Positions 11,741-24,221 of a stretch of DNA of 64,000 bases are shown piece by piece. The translations under genes and the position numbers were made by a program. Below the pieces are notes generated by a model, which was not told where the DNA came from, ran no database searches, and was given only the letters and a program-made list of their open reading frames with translations. Within the stretch, counting starts at the first letter, position 1. Each line of letters starts with the position of its first letter. This stretch comes from Phaseolus vulgaris (taxonomy: Eukaryota; Streptophyta; Magnoliopsida; Fabales; Fabaceae): positions 28,163,869 to 28,227,868 of the forward strand of contig NC_023754.2 in assembly GCF_000499845.2 (NCBI RefSeq), read 5' to 3'.

Positions 11741-12017
11741 TGGAATAAATGGGAAAAGGTGAGAGCATAGAATATTTTGTGGCAGAGAAGAAAAGGAAGA
11801 GTGGACTCACTTTCTTTCTTACCCTCTACTATCGCCATCATTTCTACTTCTTAATTACAATATTGCACTTCTTCTCCTTAATAAAACCCCAACCACGCTT
11901 TCTCACTAATACTATTTTCTATCAGATATTATCTTCATTAACAATCATTCTAAACCTTCATTTTACCACTACAATATTATACTAAAGTCACTCAGCAAGA
12001 AAATTAATAAAAAAATA

Positions 12018-12942
12018 GGTTTAATTATCTTTTTCGTTCCTATATTTATAGCTAATAGTCAATTTGATACAGTGGTTTTTAAAAAATTCAATTTGGTCTC
12101 AAAGTTTTTTAAAATGTATTCAAAATGGTCATTTCTGTTAAATATCACCAAACGGCGTTAAGTGGTGCTTATGTGGCAGACACGTGTAAGTTACATATTA
12201 CTTTGGTGAATAATGAATTAGGGTTTAAGTTATTCAAATTGGGGATTTTGAATTTCTGATTAGGGTTTCTGATACGAGGATTGCTCCCCTGGTTGGATTC
12301 TATGGTGCGCTTCCCTGCTTCGATTCCATTCGGAGGTGTGCTCCCCTCATTCGATTCTATGATCCCCTACATCATAAACAACTATGTATATGTTCTATAA
12401 AAGTAATAAAAAACAGAATCACTCTGAAACTAAGTCAAAAATTACTAACCTTATAAAGGAGCAATCACAAAACGACACCACGGTCTGGATCGCAATTGCT
12501 GCCCCTTTACCACCTCTGGACCGCACCACATAATCGCTCCTCCAAATCGACCATGGGAACGCAACTCACCATCGTAACTCACGATCGCACCACAGAATCG
12601 AATGAGGGGAGCACACCTCCGAATGGAATCGAAGCAGGGAAGCGCACCACAAAATCCAACCAGGGGAGCAATCCTCGTATTAGAAATCCTAAATCAGAAA
12701 TTCAAAATCCCCAATTTGAATAACTTAAACCCTAATTCAGTATTCACTAAGTAATGTAAGCACCATCCACGTAACTTACACGTGTCTGCCACATAGGCAC
12801 CACTTAACGCCGTTGGGTGATATTTAACAGAAAGGACCATTTTGAATACATTTTAAAAAACTTAGGGACCAAATTAAATTTTTTAAAAACCACTATACCA
12901 AATTGACTATTGACTATAAGGGACAAAAAAGGTAATTAAACC
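12018..12942. mobile_element. Foldback element with long inverted repeats (MULE-like)
   Basis: Left arm 12018-12358 and right arm 12594-12942 are inverted copies of each other over about 345 bp, with modest divergence. Both ends read GGTTTAATTA inwards. The flanks are a direct 9-bp repeat AAAAAAATA at 12009-12017 and 12943-12951. Shared inner words include GTGATATTTAACAG-type, CACGTGT and GGGGAGCACACCTCCGAATG. The 235-bp centre (12359-12593) has no transposase or recognisable gene fragment. A 9-bp target duplication with long terminal inverted repeats is the signature of Mutator-like elements; the A-rich duplication makes that assignment less than certain. Confidence 0.75.
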
Positions 12943-12951
12943 AAAAAAATA

Positions 12952-15027
12952 TTTAAAATCCTTCCGTTGACATACTTCACTAATCTTTAACATTTATAAT
13001 CATATATTCTTAACTTAATATATTTTTAAAAGATGTAAAAAGCTAATTACATCCAAACTTTATTATATGTTTATGAAATAACCGAAATTTAACCTTGCTT
13101 TCTAATTAATTTTCTCATTTGATTTACTCCTTTAATGTTTATTTACCGCTCATAAAACATTTATAAAGTTTTACTCTGCTATTTGATGTGTGAAAACCCA
13201 TCCACAAAGCACAAGACAACAAAATTTTGTACAGAGGATTAATACCAGATTTTCTTAAATGAATGAATAGACAATTTAGTGTGATGTTACCTTTTTGGTT
13301 GTTAGGGTTCAGGCGTAACGAGATCAACGAAGGGGACACAAAATTTACAACGTTTGACTCAGAATCAATGGCTCTATTTAAGTTTTTTTCTTAAAAATTG
13401 AGACATATTCTGAAGTATTGATTAAGATTAGCATATTATATCAAAACATTTTTCTTAACAAAAACAAAAAGATAAATTAATAAAGAACAATTTAATTATT
13501 AATTTTTTAATATCATTGTTTCAACCTCAAATCAGTTTCACAACATTGTTAGATCAATCATCGCATTCGAGACACATCAAAAAGTAAATGAACATTCGAG
13601 ACATATCAAAAGATAAATGAAGAAGAAAATATATAAATTGTCATTTACCTCGATTTCTGAATGATGTGAGACTATATGGACATACAAGAACAATCATAAA
13701 TTTATATTAAGTTTAATTTAACTTCCACGAAGTTGATGAAGTAATTTGAAGAGAATAAAGGTCATCCAATATTTTCTTAAATTGACAAAATTAAAGCTCA
13801 ATGAATTTCTCTGTAGAGAACGTAAATGAAAAAAATATCACAAAATTGGGAGGGTTAATTTCGTAATTTACTGGGAAAGCCATGGCAAAAGAAAGGAGCA
13901 ATGACAGCTCAACATGTTCAAAACTCGTTCGCATTTGATGATGATGTCACGTATGCCGTCATTTTGTCATGTGATGACGTAAGGTATCTGGAACATTTGA
14001 AAAAATTCCATAGTGCATGACGTGAGCATCAAATGAAAGGGGATGTGGATAAAACAGGTGGGTCCCTCAGTTACTAGAAGTCTTTACTAGTCTTTGTTTG
14101 TGACTTTTCACCTACTTTCCTCTTCTTTTTTTATATGAAGAGTTTGGCCTCCGTTAAATCTTTGACTTTGTAAGACTTTTATTTACAATATATTTTAGCT
14201 ATAAAATAATCAATGAAGATTTTTAGTATAGCATTAAAGAACATGTTACAGTGTCCACCCAGTCAAAAATTATTCTCTTCAATTTTTAAACTTTGTTTGG
14301 AAGCTTAAAGTAAAAAATATAAGTGTAGGACAATGATGTTTCAAGAAAAATAACATTTAATTTTATTAAAAAGTAAAACAATATTAATATAAAAAGGTGT
14401 TAAAAGAAAATGATTTACAATTTATAACTTTTTAAGTAGGAGAAGTTTGGTTTATTCATGTTATTGTTGGGTGTTTATAGAAGAGTATTGAGAGGAAGAG
14501 AAAACGAAGTTGGATATTGAATTTGGTTGATAATAAAATTCTTGGAAAGGGTTTTGTCTTTGTGAAGCAATGAATTCAAAGTTGGGTTCTGGTTATAGTT
14601 CTTCAAAGTTGGACTAAAGGAGCCTGAAAAAATGTTTGATGTAGTCCTTTTTCACTTATATTTAAGAGTAGTGGGGCATGAGGGGTGAACTAAACAAAGG
14701 TAGTTGAATTCAGATTTTTCAATTTCATATTTGATTGGCTTCTAGACCAATATCTACAAAACCATTTTTAAATGTGAAGTATTTAGGACCATTTTGGAGC
14801 CAGATCAGAATCAGAATCTACAACATAAGTGGGTTCTTGAAGTCAACACAAAATCTTTCCAAATAATTTAATTATGAAATCATACAAAAATTTAAAATAC
14901 TCGCTACATTAAAAATGGACATTTCTATTATTACAATCAGATAAATTTAGTGGTTTTTTATTATTATTATTGGTCTCTGTCAAAAATAAATAAAAATTAT
15001 ACTAAAAAGTAAAGAGAATTTTTTTAG
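12952..15027. other. Intergenic DNA with a TGACG-rich palindromic patch
   Basis: No gene seen. At 13932-14035 an inverted arrangement of CATTTGATG words encloses three TGACG motifs (one inverted), described under findings. The rest is AT-rich. Confidence 0.35.
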
Positions 15028-15397
15028 TGTTGGAGATCTCACGTCGATTAGAGATGAAAATATTTCATTGTATACAAAAGTGTACAAACTTTATTTCATG
15101 AGTCAGTTTTATGGGACTGAGTTAAGTTTAAAGTCCACATTGTAATATGGTATCAGAGTCATTTAAAACCTATCCTAACGAGTGTTTGTTGGGTTTATCA
15201 AATCATCCGCTATCGGACCGTTATTGGATCATCCATAATATGTTACCTTACTTACGAGTTGGGTGCAAACCTTATCGTATGAACTGGTTTTATGAGATTG
15301 AATTAAACTTAAAATTCACTTTACATCTTTAGAATCGTATAAACTAGTTTTATGAAAATAAATTATACTTAAAATTCACTTTAGATATGATATGCGT
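15028..15397 (+). mobile_element. Remnant short LTR element (TRIM-like), plus strand
   Basis: A terminal-repeat-like segment starts TGTTGGAGATCTCACGTCGA at 15028 and runs about 119 bp, ending just before TGGTATCAGAG at 15148-15158, the classic plant primer-binding site complementary to initiator methionine tRNA. After a short interior, two further degraded copies of the terminal repeat's 3' half (AACTGGTTTTATGAGATTGA and AACTAGTTTTATGAAAATAA) follow at about 15281-15327 and 15341-15397. No gag or pol. The open frame at 15147-15332 is fortuitous. Confidence 0.6.
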
Positions 15398-17689
15398 AGT
15401 TTAAAAAATTTGAAGAAACATAAAATGTTCTAATATTTTTGTTTAAACAAGTGTTTGTACCGTGAACGGGGAAATATAGGGTTGAATTTTATATAAATAA
15501 AATAATAGTGTTTTGACTTGAAACTTAAACATATTGGGAAAGGGAAGAACTAATTACAAAGTAAAATAAACCGACTTTTTTATGTATTTATTAAATTCTT
15601 TTGGATATTGATTTACAATTTTTTTAAGCATTCTAAGCATTTGAAAATCCAGTTTTTTCTTGCAAATTGAAAATTACTAAAAAAATTAATGACTATCAAA
15701 CCTTAAAAAACAAAATTATTATACTCTGTTGAGTTCGTTTGAAGTGTAGTGTTTTTCTAAAGATTTTTGTTTTTATTAATTATATTTGCTATCATTTATA
15801 TTTTTATTATTCTCTTATTTTTTTTAAAGTAACTTACACGTATGTATAGAGCCGTACAAGTGATAAAATATAAGATCTCATTCTTTATGCGTTCTTTTAT
15901 AATTGTCACCTTTTTAATAAAAAAATGTTTATTTTTATTTTTATTTTTCAAGATGATAGTATTGAAAATTGCTTGAACATTAAATGGCGATAAAAAAGGA
16001 ATATGATACAATAGAGAACTTATTTAAAATTACATTAAAAAATAGTCGATTCAAATAATTTTCTTGACTTAAATAACTATTATATTTAAAAGGACCTTAA
16101 AAAATTAGATAAAGTGCAGTTTGATGTCTTTTCACACATGTAATGTAATAATTATGAAACTGATAATGTTTAATAAGAAATTCTTCAATCTCTTATGCAT
16201 AATATTGTCAAAATATATAATCTGGTTTATTTTCTCTTCACTAATCCTCGAGCATAATATTAAAAAAATTATTATTTGTTATATTCCTTTTAAATTATTT
16301 ATTAGACAAATCAAAAGTTATTTTTGAGAAGACAATAAAATTGTAATAATTTATTGGCACGGGAGGAGAATTAGCTTGCGTTCATATTGTGATTATTATA
16401 AAATCGTTTTCGGAAACCAATGAATTTTGAATAATATAGTAGGGTCTTTTTTCAAGAATATTTAAAGTATATTGAACTGCTTTTATTTAATATAGCCTTA
16501 AATTTTATAACATTGAAAGAATAAACGTAAGTGTCAAGAATTCAAAACTAACTATTTAAAAGCTGTAGGCAAAACATATTATTTTAACAAAAATATCTTC
16601 TCATCCAAGATAATTTTAAGTGATGTTAGTTTTTGAGTTCTGAACTTTTCACAAAAGTACTACTCAAATCTTAATATTTCATTATAAATTTTAAGGTATA
16701 ATATCTTCTTTGAATTAATATTCTTTTATCATTTTGCGTATAGTTTAACACAAAGATTGACGTTTACGTTATTGACTGAGTATAGTTGTGGATTTAAAAA
16801 ATGGCTATTCTCGCTCCGTCAAACTATTTTTGACATGCACCAAATAATACTATCTAAAAGTTTTTTTTATTCTTAATATTTATTTGCATTTTTTTTTTAA
16901 AAAGACAAAGAAAATGTTGGGTTTGAAAATTTATATTGGGTGCATATAAAAAAAATATGATGCAGGAAGAAACTGCCTTAAAAAATACAGATTCCTGAAT
17001 TTGAAATTTACCTTCTTGCAGTGGATTCATCGTAATATATGAACACGAGGTATGTGTTAATAGACCTTTTGTAACTTTTTTTATTTTTTATTTTAAGACC
17101 AGAGTATAATAATTAAACATTATCAGTTAAAAGTGTTCAAGACTCAATTTTAGTTACTTTTTAAAATAAAAGAAGTCAATGAAATTCAAAGTAAAAGCTA
17201 ACTTTTATTTTAATTTAATATAAAATTTAAACTAAACAAAAACCGATATTTATATATCTGAATTTAGGTTTATTTTACAGTATCCCATTGTTAGAAATTT
17301 TAAATTTTTTTAAAATAAAATTATAAAATTATTATATAAAAAACATTTAAATTTATTTTATAATTATTATATTTATAATTTCATTTTTATCTTATATTCA
17401 TAAATAAATTAGCTAAATTATACTATAATTATAATATAATTAAATCCTAAAACCATTTTTAATAAATATATTCATATATATTTGTTAGTTTTAATTAATT
17501 TTAAATATATACTATTGTATATTAATATAATAAAGGATCTAGTATTTGATCTTTGATTTTTTTAATTCAAATCAAATCGATGAGTTAAGGAAAAAAATAT
17601 TTAAAAAGTGATTTTAGCTAACTTTCCACTGTATTTTTAGACTGGACTTTTCATTCATAGGAAATCTAAGTGGTTATTTTAAAATAATT
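15398..17689. other. AT-rich intergenic DNA
   Basis: No gene seen. Around 16970-17040 a segment GATGCAGGAAGAAACTGCCT echoes the terminal repeat of the inverted-repeat element at 2649-3017 and may be a solo fragment of a relative. Confidence 0.35.
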
Positions 17690-17950
17690 TATTAACTCTA
17701 TATTTTGGAATATAACTTTGTATTTTAAAAAGTTAGGAAGGTATTTTCAAATTTAAAAATTACTTTCTAAATTTTACAATTTGAAATATAATTTTTATTT
17801 TAAATTGTAGAGTTTGAAAAGTATTTTTGAATATAAAAAATACCTTTCAAACTTTATAATCTAAAATATGATTTTGTATTCCAAATGGTAGAGTTTCAAA
17901 GAATTTTTAAAATATAACTTTCAAACTCTACCATTGGAAATATAATTTGT
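17690..17950. repeat. AT-rich array of inverted repeats
   Basis: Several alternating inverted copies of a word like AAACTCTACCATTTGGAAAT occur here. For example CCAAATGGTAGAGTTT at 17881-17896 pairs with AAACTCTACCATTGG at 17922-17936, and decayed versions lie at about 17700-17850. The design parallels the palindrome array inside the element at 2649-3017, with a different core. Confidence 0.65.
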
Positions 17951-20900
17951 ATTGTTTTGAAGGTTATGATTATATCAGAAATCATAAAATAAATTCAACA
18001 TTTTTTATGAAATAGTAGTTTTGAAATTAAAAAAATTATAAAGCTGATGGGTTGAACCTAAAATGGACCAATTGGCCCATATCCAGTATACATTGAAGAA
18101 AGAAAAAAGACAGTTGTTATTTGTTCACCCCTTTTGATTAAGAACACCCCTGTTTTTGATAAACAAAATAGGTTACTCTTTCTCTCCCTCTGTTACTCTT
18201 TTCCTCTGTTTTTGATGAACATATTAATGGATTACGTTAAAACATATTTTATTATAATATAATGCAATGTAAGATGCAATAAATTGACATTTTTTATATT
18301 ATATTATATAACATTTTTTATTGGAGTTTTAATAACTTTTATATATTTTGAGTGATTCTATGTTTCGAAAGTGAAAATATATTTACAATATTAAAGATAA
18401 GAAAACAATCTTATTAAAGTTGTAAATAGTTGAAACTTAATATCGATTCTATATATTTGATGAAGTAGTATAAGAAATATTTTTTAAGATTAATTAATCA
18501 TATAAAAGTTTGAAAATATATCTAAAGGAAATACCAAACAATTTTTTTTTCTAAATTTGAACAGTTAACCAACAATTTTTAACAACTTAAGCTTTAGCTG
18601 AACTAATTTGATTTTATAATACAATCCTCCAAACATAAAAATCGTGTCTCTTTAAAATTAATTTGATTAACATGATTCAAAACTCTTAAAAAATAAAACG
18701 TGATTACGCTCTACAAATAAATTACATCCAAACATAAATTGCATCGTTTTGAAAATAAATTTGATAAAAGTTTTACTTAAATACACACATGGAAAACAAA
18801 AAGACGACGAAAATACAAACAGAATTAAAAAAATGTAAAACAGTCTATTTTATTTCTTCTCCCACTACAGTAGTGATGATGTTTAAACCTTTGAGTGAGA
18901 CGCAGTATTAAACTTCAACAACAGGTGATTTATCTTCCTCTCTCCTCCTGAAAAAATGATAAAAACTTTTTAATTTCCACAAACAAAGGTACACAGAGCA
19001 GAAGAGTGGGGAATGAATTTTTTTTTTTCTGTTATAAAAAACTAAGTAATCTCTATTTTTCCCTTTCCCTACTGGTTTCTTCCTTAACTATATTTGTGTC
19101 ATTTTGTATAAAAATTTAACATTCTTTCCCTTTTTGTTTGACTAAATAAAGCATGATATATTTTGTTTTGAGCCTTTTTCCTATAGGAAAAGAATGGTTA
19201 AACAATGACCTTAGTGTTAATTGTTTGAGGTCGGGGTAAAGGGAAATGGGAATAATGGGTGATTGTCTCCAATCATTTAGAAGTTGGATTTGTGTGATAC
19301 TGAAACTATAAACATGGTTATCCGCAGCAGTAAGAAAGGAAGATGGAGAAAGGTTTTTGAACACAGCTCCCATCAGAACAGTGAGTTGTCAGAGAGGGAA
19401 GAGAGTTGAACACAACTTAGAGAGCTACAGAGGTGGTCCAGGAAGAGATTACTTACTGATTTTCATCTCACTTTTGGTGCAGACAGAAGGGTGGGAACAG
19501 AAAAAGGGAAAGATGATTAGAAAGGAAAGCAATAAATAAATATGTAGATAGATACATACACACATACGTGGCCACTGGTGCAGAGAATCAACCCCCTACA
19601 ATACAACTACAACTACAAGTGCAAATCAAAGAGATATAATTAATGCCATTATAGAGAAAAATAGCAGGTAAGGAATGGGGTATCTGCATTCTGCAATGCC
19701 TCTATCTATATGGAATATGGTACGGATATACTTACTATATATATAGCTTGATTTTGCTTCATAATTGCTCACAGGGTACACTTGCTTGCGCACGTTTTGC
19801 ACTTTGCTAGGTTTATATTAATAAACAAAAAAGTGTTAGTGGAGTTATGGCCAAACGCCAAATGGGGTTCCAAAAGTTGTAGCCACTACACTAATCAAGC
19901 ACAACTATAGTAATGCTACCTCTCAGGAAGGTCTACTTCAGTTGCTAAAGTTGTTTGATGCGATTGTAGTCCCAATTTTCTGCCTAGTTTCCTGTCTGTC
20001 TCCCCCAAACAGAGAGGCATGAGAGAGATCAGAGATTCAGAGAAAGCAAAGAGACTTCGCCATGCATGGTCCCCTGCCCCTTTCATATGTCAGAACCTAT
20101 GAAAAGATTTATGTAGATACTAAGAAAATATATACTTTTTCTCACTTTCTGCTCATCTAACTTTATATTTAATGCATGCCATTCACACATACATACATAA
20201 ATAATGCCATAGCTACCTTTTCACTATCCCTTCTTTATCCATAACCGATCAACAACATGTTTATATATTATGTCTTTCACCTAGCTTCTTCAATACCCTT
20301 TTCTACCTTGCATGAAATCAGATTCCTGTGAACCTTCTAATACCAAGGAAGTAACTAAACCAATTTCCCTCTGTTTGGGAAGTTGTGAGAGCTTGAGTTG
20401 AATCTTAAGGCTAAGCTTGGATCCACTTTCCCATGTTACTCAATTCGTTTAAATCATTACACTAGTTATAAGAAGAAATTAATCATTGCATTAGCTTTAA
20501 ACACATTCAGTAGAAATACGTATGCAGCATCATGATAACGCAAGTCTGGAACAGAATTTGATTCCAAGCACAGTATTTTTATACACTATGTTTACAACAA
20601 TAGACACGTGGATGCCTTGAGTTGGCACTGGTTTTTGTTGTTCTATTTCATGAAGATAAAGACAGATGAAATGTGGTTGTACTGGGAGCGAGATCGAGTT
20701 AGTATTAGAACTACCAAATTAATATCAAATAGTTTAAGACATTCTTTTATACTTACTGATTTAAGACATAAATAGTACTAGTCGTTTTTCGATAAACTGA
20801 TTATCTTCACTTTAGATTTTAAAGGCTCTGCTGTGTCAGGAGACTGGTTAAAGAATGTAATTAAACAACTACTCTAGTCTCATATAATAGCCACTGTTGA

Positions 20901-23900
20901 GGACAAATATCTAAAATTCATAATAAATAACATTATGCTCTGAGTTTATAATAAACAGATATTTTTAAAATTATAAACTATATGAGAATAGCAGATAAAT
21001 ATAGTTAAAAATGTACTTTAGAATAGCTGAAAGATTTTTTTAACTAGTTGCAGTGTTCTTCTAAATCAAGGAAAAGAAGGATATACTCATTATCTAATTG
21101 AGATAGAAGGTTAAAACTATATGTTCTCATTTACGATATAAGAGTATAACATTTCTATATTTTCAGACTACATAATCTTTGTTTCATTTGGAGGTCTGCA
21201 TTATATAACCAGTTGCCTAAGGGGTGATTTAAAAAACCATTTTTACTTCGAAAGTGATGAGCTTTTCATTCTGGTGTCTTGAAGTTAAAAAAGAATGAAT
21301 AGTAACATTTGAAAGTTTGATTGAAACAGTTTTTGGCTAATGATTAATATGTTTTGGTGAGTGAATAGTAGATGTATTGAGTAATGGGTGAAATGCAGTT
21401 GAGAGTAAATGTATGAATGTGGTTTCCATGATAAGAAAGAAAAAGAAAGAGAAGCAATGTGTGTGATTTGTGCATGCCATAGAGAGAAGAAAGAGTATAT
21501 ATAGGGTCTCAACCTACCTATGCATGCATCTTCTGAAGGCAGTGTGTGGTCATTCGGAATGACAGCTGAATCGCAACCTTGTATCATATTTCCATATTTT
21601 TCTACCACTCAACCACAAACAAACTCCTTCACTCATTCCCATAGTCAAACCACAACTATACTAATACGCATCTGTTCAAAAACCACACCTTCTCTCAATA
21701 TTTCAATCCTTATAATATTTATCCAATCTAATTACCTACTATTCCTCAACCATGTTAGAATCTAATAATTTAAATGTGTTTCTTTTCGAATATTCTTCCT
21801 ACTTTCAATTTCGACAGATCAATATGAAATCTCCACATTTTTTCTAGTCTACGTCATATCACATCTGTCACGTGTTACTCCTCCTTTTGGTTGTGTTTGG
21901 TCCTGATATGTTCACTCTGGTGGATATGTTTTTATTTGTACACCATATTTCATGAGTTCTTTTTTTTACTTGAATAAAAAAAAATGGACAGTGCAAATTG
22001 GCGATTTGAATTTCATTAGTTAAAAAACAGTGACTTAAAAAATGTAATGAAAAAATATTTGATGAGTAGACTGTTTAAGATGAAGACTTATATCAGAAGA
22101 CACTGATAAATAGTTGGATAACTCTGTTGGTAAACTATCAGAATGCACTGAACTCCCTGATATAGTTTTGCGTATTGAAAGCCGTTATTATAGATTTTGT
22201 GAATGGTCTTGTCTATGAAAGTGAAGTAATTTCATTATTTGTTTAAAAATGCTTTCATATATTTTTAATCTGTGAACTTGTTCTCTAACACTCTCTTGTA
22301 AGTTTAATTGGTTAATTGATCTTTAATTTTGAATCTTAAGTCATAGATCCTGTTTCTTCTAAACATTTTAGAAGTTTAAGGTCCATTTTTAATTCAGTGA
22401 CCCTGTTTTTTCAGTTTGGACGAGCCTTTCAATTTTGTTTTATTAGTTGTTTTTTTTTTAATTAGCTTCATATATATTGAATAAAGGCTCTAATATCCTA
22501 TTACATTACAGAGGTATTAACATTCTATCTTCAAATGGTTTATTTACTTTAGTTTTATAAACAAATTGAAATATTTCTGATACATATTAGAAGTTAATGA
22601 ATTAGTAATATTTGACTTTGGTGAATACTGTTTTATACTACCTTCTTTTATTAATTGAATTTGGCATTATCTCTTGTTCCTATATTCCAACCTTGTTCTT
22701 ATTTAAAAAAGTTTTTTTTTTCAAAAATTCCAAGTCATTGTTCTTTTTCTTCCTAAATAAAAAAACTAAACTTTTTTAAATTTAATTCTAAAAGTTTGTT
22801 TTAAAATCAAATTTCAAAGTAAAATGAAAAAAGATTCTAATTTTGAAGTGATTAATTCTTTTGTATAACAGAATTAAATATTGTAGAAACCAAATTTATA
22901 AAAGTAGAAAGTCACTTCAGTCATCCTTATCAGAATTAGACAGGAGTAAGTTTGAATTAACAGTCAAGAAACATAAAAGAATGGTACTGTTCACACAGAA
23001 AAAGAAGAATATAAAAAATTGAAAGAGAAATGGTGAATATTTTGAACTATAATGTACTTATAAAGTGTAAAAGTGCACAGAGAGAAACAAAGTAACGCAT
23101 GGTTGATGTAGTATTTGATTGGTTAGATGAATTTGTCTTGAATGTTGTGGGTTTGTGATATAGAGATTGTTGTTGATGTGTGTAGAGGGAAAATAGAAGT
23201 GTAAAAATGATAATAAATATGGTCCCTCGAGTCAATCCAAAGGTGTTGTTGATCCGTTGTTTGCCGAAAATAAGCCAAAAGAGAGCAATTACTAAGCCAC
23301 CACCGCTTTCCAATCAAACACCACATAACACCACATACTAGTAGTACACGCCCCTTCTTGACTTTGAAACACCCTATTTATTTCCACAACAACCTCTTCC
23401 ATTAGAATAATCCCACACTTATTTCTTCCCCCACCCATTATTAATACACTGCTAGCACTCCCAAGTCACCAACACTCTCCTTTCCTTTCCCCCAAAGAAA
23501 TGTGGTAAAAGAAAGAGACAAAGTGATCAGAACCCCACCCTTCACCCTTTCCCCTTCTCTTCTCTCTCACTCATGAAAGCCCTAGCATTAAGAGCCTTTT
23601 CCCTGTCATCTCTCAGACAACAAGATTCCTAATTAAGTCCCCAGCATGTATTCCTTTCCATGTTCCATTTGCTTCTCGTCCGGGGGGAATTTCCTTGTAC
23701 TTTAAAGAACCTCCACACACACTAAACCCTTTTTTTCTTCACACTATTAATGCAAAAGTTCTTTCTATGCAAAAGCTACCTATATAGCAGGGGATGGGAG
23801 ACATGGTACTCTCTCTTATCGTCATTCCCTTTTATTTATTTCCCTTTCCTTTCTAGTTCATCTTTCTCACAGGCGATTCCTGTTGCCCTTTCCTCCTTTT

Positions 23901-23990
23901 TTTATATATTTTATTTAATACCCCTTTTATCTTTCATTTTATTGTCTTAACTTCCAATATATGTGAATAATTTTGTACCTTTTTTTTGTA
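17951..23990. other. Long gene-free region upstream of WOX9
   Basis: No convincing coding gene. Contents: AT-rich DNA to about 18850, a more mixed-composition stretch at 19100-20700 without a gene I can name, a minus-strand promoter-like site at 21496-21528, and a long pyrimidine-rich tract at about 23330-23950 (CT-rich runs such as CCCTTCTCTTCTCTCTCACT) just upstream of the WOX9 core promoter. Such length is usual around developmental regulators, so it may hold distal control elements; that is inference. Confidence 0.4.
21496..21528 (-). promoter_or_regulatory. Promoter-like RY motif plus TATA box, minus strand
   Basis: A textbook TATATATA box at 21496-21503 on the minus strand has an RY element TGCATGCA (21521-21528) about 20 bp upstream of it. 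RY motifs bind B3 factors of the ABI3/FUS3/LEC2 type in seed promoters. Downstream there is only a 30-codon open frame from the ATG at 21429, so the transcript, if real, may be non-coding or its gene may have decayed. Confidence 0.35.
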
Positions 23991-24071
23991 CTCCATGCCA
24001 AGATGTTATTAACATTATGATAAGATCGGTGTGATGCACAGTTACACAGAGGCTAGGGTAGGTGAAGAGGC

Positions 24072-24079
24072 TATATAAG
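24072..24079 (+). promoter_or_regulatory. TATA box of WOX9
   Basis: TATATAAG about 150 bp upstream of the ATG at 24222, implying transcription from about 24105 and a leader of roughly 115 bases. Confidence 0.65.
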
Positions 24080-24221
24080 AAGGCACGTTATGTTCTCCCT
24101 CTGAGTTCAGTTCAGACCCAAAAGCAAGAGCAACAAAAAGTGCTGCTTCTAGATTGTTTTTTCCTTCTCGTTGGCCGTTTTTTATATCTAACTTTCAGTT
24201 CAGCCATTTTCCACCATCATC

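Noticed and set aside
11299..11841. 180-codon frame overlapping the second ERF in another frame
   Set aside because: Open only because the ERF coding strand is GC-rich; the ERF frame carries the AP2 domain, this one has no domain.
12496..12723. 75-codon frame inside the foldback element
   Set aside because: Runs from the loop into the inverted arm, has repetitive Arg/Thr/Asn composition and no transposase motif.
13974..13984. Possible caulimovirus-derived promoter, from the as-1-like TGACGTAAGG
   Set aside because: Only the half-site matches; no viral coding sequence or extended promoter similarity is present nearby.
15147..15332. 61-codon plus-strand frame
   Set aside because: It begins in the primer-binding site of a short LTR remnant and has no similarity to gag or pol.
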